Source: Chloroflexota bacterium
Lineage (GTDB): Bacteria > Chloroflexota > Anaerolineae > Anaerolineales > UBA11579
Direction of reading: 5' to 3'
Assembly (NCBI GenBank): GCA_018662365.1
Contig: JABJGH010000010.1
Coordinates: 1-32,756 of the forward strand
DNA length: 32,756 bases
The notes under the pieces are model-generated. The model did not search any database and was not told the DNA's origin. It saw nothing but the letters and a program-made list of their open reading frames with translations. Position numbers and translations under genes: made by a program. Shown here piece by piece: positions 31,746 to 32,756 of the stretch; the first letter of the stretch is position 1; every line of letters begins with the position of its first letter.

Positions 31746-32756
31746 ATGACCGAAGAAACAACAAATAACAAAAAGTGGATCACTTGTGGGGTCGTCTTCC
31801 TCATCCTGGCCTGTCTTGTTGTGGTCTTCATATTCGGCGGAATTGGACTCAACAAATTGTTTTCATCCAATAATTCAAATAATCCTTTGCAAAACCAAAA
31901 TCCAGTGAATCAAGATCCAACGGCGCTACCCTTAGAATCTACAGTTCCTTTTGAGGCAGTCGTTCAAATATTAGCCTTATACGAAGACCAAGGGGAATTG
32001 CAAGTCGGCTGGACGGGTTCCGGTTCCATTATTTCTCCCGATGGTTTAATCTTAACCAACGCCCATGTTGTGCTGCCCGATCGCTATTTTGATGTCGATG
32101 CATTGGCTGTGGCGATTACGGTTGGCGATGACCGTCCTCCCGAAATTACTTATTTCGCAGAAGTCCTTCAAGCAGACGAAGCCCTCGACATTGCCGTCAT
32201 TCAAATCATTGCAGATATTGATGATAATCCCATTGATAAGAACGACCTAAATTTGCCCTATGTGCTTTTGGGTGAATCTGAAAACTTAAGTCTTGGGGAT
32301 GAGATATCCATCCTGGGTTACCCAGATATTGGTGGGGAGACGATCACCTTCACTACCGGGGAAGTAAGTGGTTTTACTACCGAATCTGCTTTTGGTAACC
32401 GGGCCTTCATAAAAACCTCTGCAACCATTGCAGGCGGAAACAGCGGCGGTCTGGCCACCGATGCCCAGGGCAAACTAATTGGTATCCCCACCCAGCTAGG
32501 ATATGGTGGAGATGGGCAATTTGTGGACTGCCGAGTGCTTGTGGACACCAATCGAGATGGCATCACTGATGGGGGCGATAGTTGCATTCCTACCGGCGGC
32601 TTTATCAACGCCCTCCGTCCTGTAAGGCTCGCTCTGCCCCTCATTGAAGCGGCCCGAGCGGGACAAGTGTCGATTAAGTATATTGAAGCACCCGTTGAGG
32701 ACATGGACATTCCAGATCAGGGATTTGTATTATTCCAAGATGATTTTTCCGACCCA
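31746..32756 (+). CDS. Membrane-anchored HtrA-like (S1C) serine protease, 3' end cut by window
   Basis: The frame is open from ATG 31746 to the window end, giving 337 residues so far. GGAG lies 8 bases upstream. Residues 12-34 are one membrane segment, followed by an Asn/Pro-rich linker (40-60). The trypsin-like domain has the triad His107 in LTNAHVV, Asp148 in ALDIAVIQI, and Ser233 in AGGNSGG. An insert at 267-278 (DTNRDGITDGGD) looks like a dockerin or EF-hand-type calcium loop. The sequence ends in FQDDFSDP, which in related proteins starts an extracellular beta-sandwich domain. The fold after Ser233 and any PDZ domain cannot be judged because the end is missing. It would act outside the cytoplasmic membrane. 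Confidence 0.85.
   Translation, partial: MTEETTNNKKWITCGVVFLILACLVVVFIFGGIGLNKLFSSNNSNNPLQNQNPVNQDPTALPLESTVPFEAVVQILALYEDQGELQVGWTGSGSIISPDGLILTNAHVVLPDRYFDVDALAVAITVGDDRPPEITYFAEVLQADEALDIAVIQIIADIDDNPIDKNDLNLPYVLLGESENLSLGDEISILGYPDIGGETITFTTGEVSGFTTESAFGNRAFIKTSATIAGGNSGGLATDAQGKLIGIPTQLGYGGDGQFVDCRVLVDTNRDGITDGGDSCIPTGGFINALRPVRLALPLIEAARAGQVSIKYIEAPVEDMDIPDQGFVLFQDDFSDP

Noticed and set aside
1..32756. tRNA, rRNA, CRISPR, insertion sequence, toxin-antitoxin or phage defence genes
   Set aside because: I looked for repeats, cloverleaf-like sequences and typical motifs by eye and found none; tRNA-Sec and Sel genes are also not in this window.

Overview
The window looks like chromosome of a member of the Chloroflexota, most likely Anaerolineae. 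This is an inference from moderately AT-rich DNA, the style of the secreted and lipoprotein-type proteins (one membrane segment or lipobox, then an acidic linker and an extracellular protease or folding domain), a thioredoxin-fold/cyclophilin fusion, and PrsW, DedA and PepF neighbours. No rRNA, tRNA, CRISPR array, insertion sequence or phage gene was seen. Coding density is very high and no gene-free stretch exceeds 300 bases.

Region 1 (1-23944, all + strand) is a long cell-surface polysaccharide locus with gaps or overlaps of only a few bases. It holds the tail of an SpsF-like cytidylyltransferase, a methyltransferase, and several glycosyltransferases (GT2, GT-B-like, membrane GT-C). A nonulosonic (sialic-like) acid module follows: Gfo/Idh/MocA oxidoreductase, SDR, CMP-sugar synthetase, and a NeuB-family synthase fused to a sugar-isomerase-type TIM barrel. 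A second nucleotide-sugar module holds another cytidylyltransferase, a D-2-hydroxyacid dehydrogenase and another SDR. After these come a DUF115/MptE-like protein, a GT-C protein, two paralogous GT2 enzymes, a Wzz-like chain-length protein, a Wzy/WaaL-like polymerase or ligase, and a membrane-anchored zinc metalloprotease. A promoter-like site with a 12-bp palindrome at 18891-18915 may begin a second transcription unit. A perfect bidirectional terminator at 23957-23984 closes the region.

Region 2 (24005-27223, - strand) is a three-gene operon read right to left: a lipoprotein with a DsbA-like domain and a cyclophilin domain, a PrsW-family membrane protease, and a DedA-family membrane protein. 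The lipoprotein gene is interrupted by one in-frame TGA exactly where the first cysteine of its CxxC active site should be, giving the pattern U-P-A-C. The frame stays open on both sides, TGA is an ordinary stop elsewhere in the window, and a small SECIS-like hairpin lies at the right distance downstream. The best reading is a selenocysteine-containing DsbA-like/cyclophilin lipoprotein. This is the most interesting observation in the window.

Region 3 (27396-32756, + strand) holds separate housekeeping-type genes: a solitary CcrM/HinfI-type DNA adenine methyltransferase (predicted GANTC), oligoendopeptidase F with its own terminator, a class I/II aminotransferase, and a membrane-anchored HtrA-like serine protease that runs off the window end.
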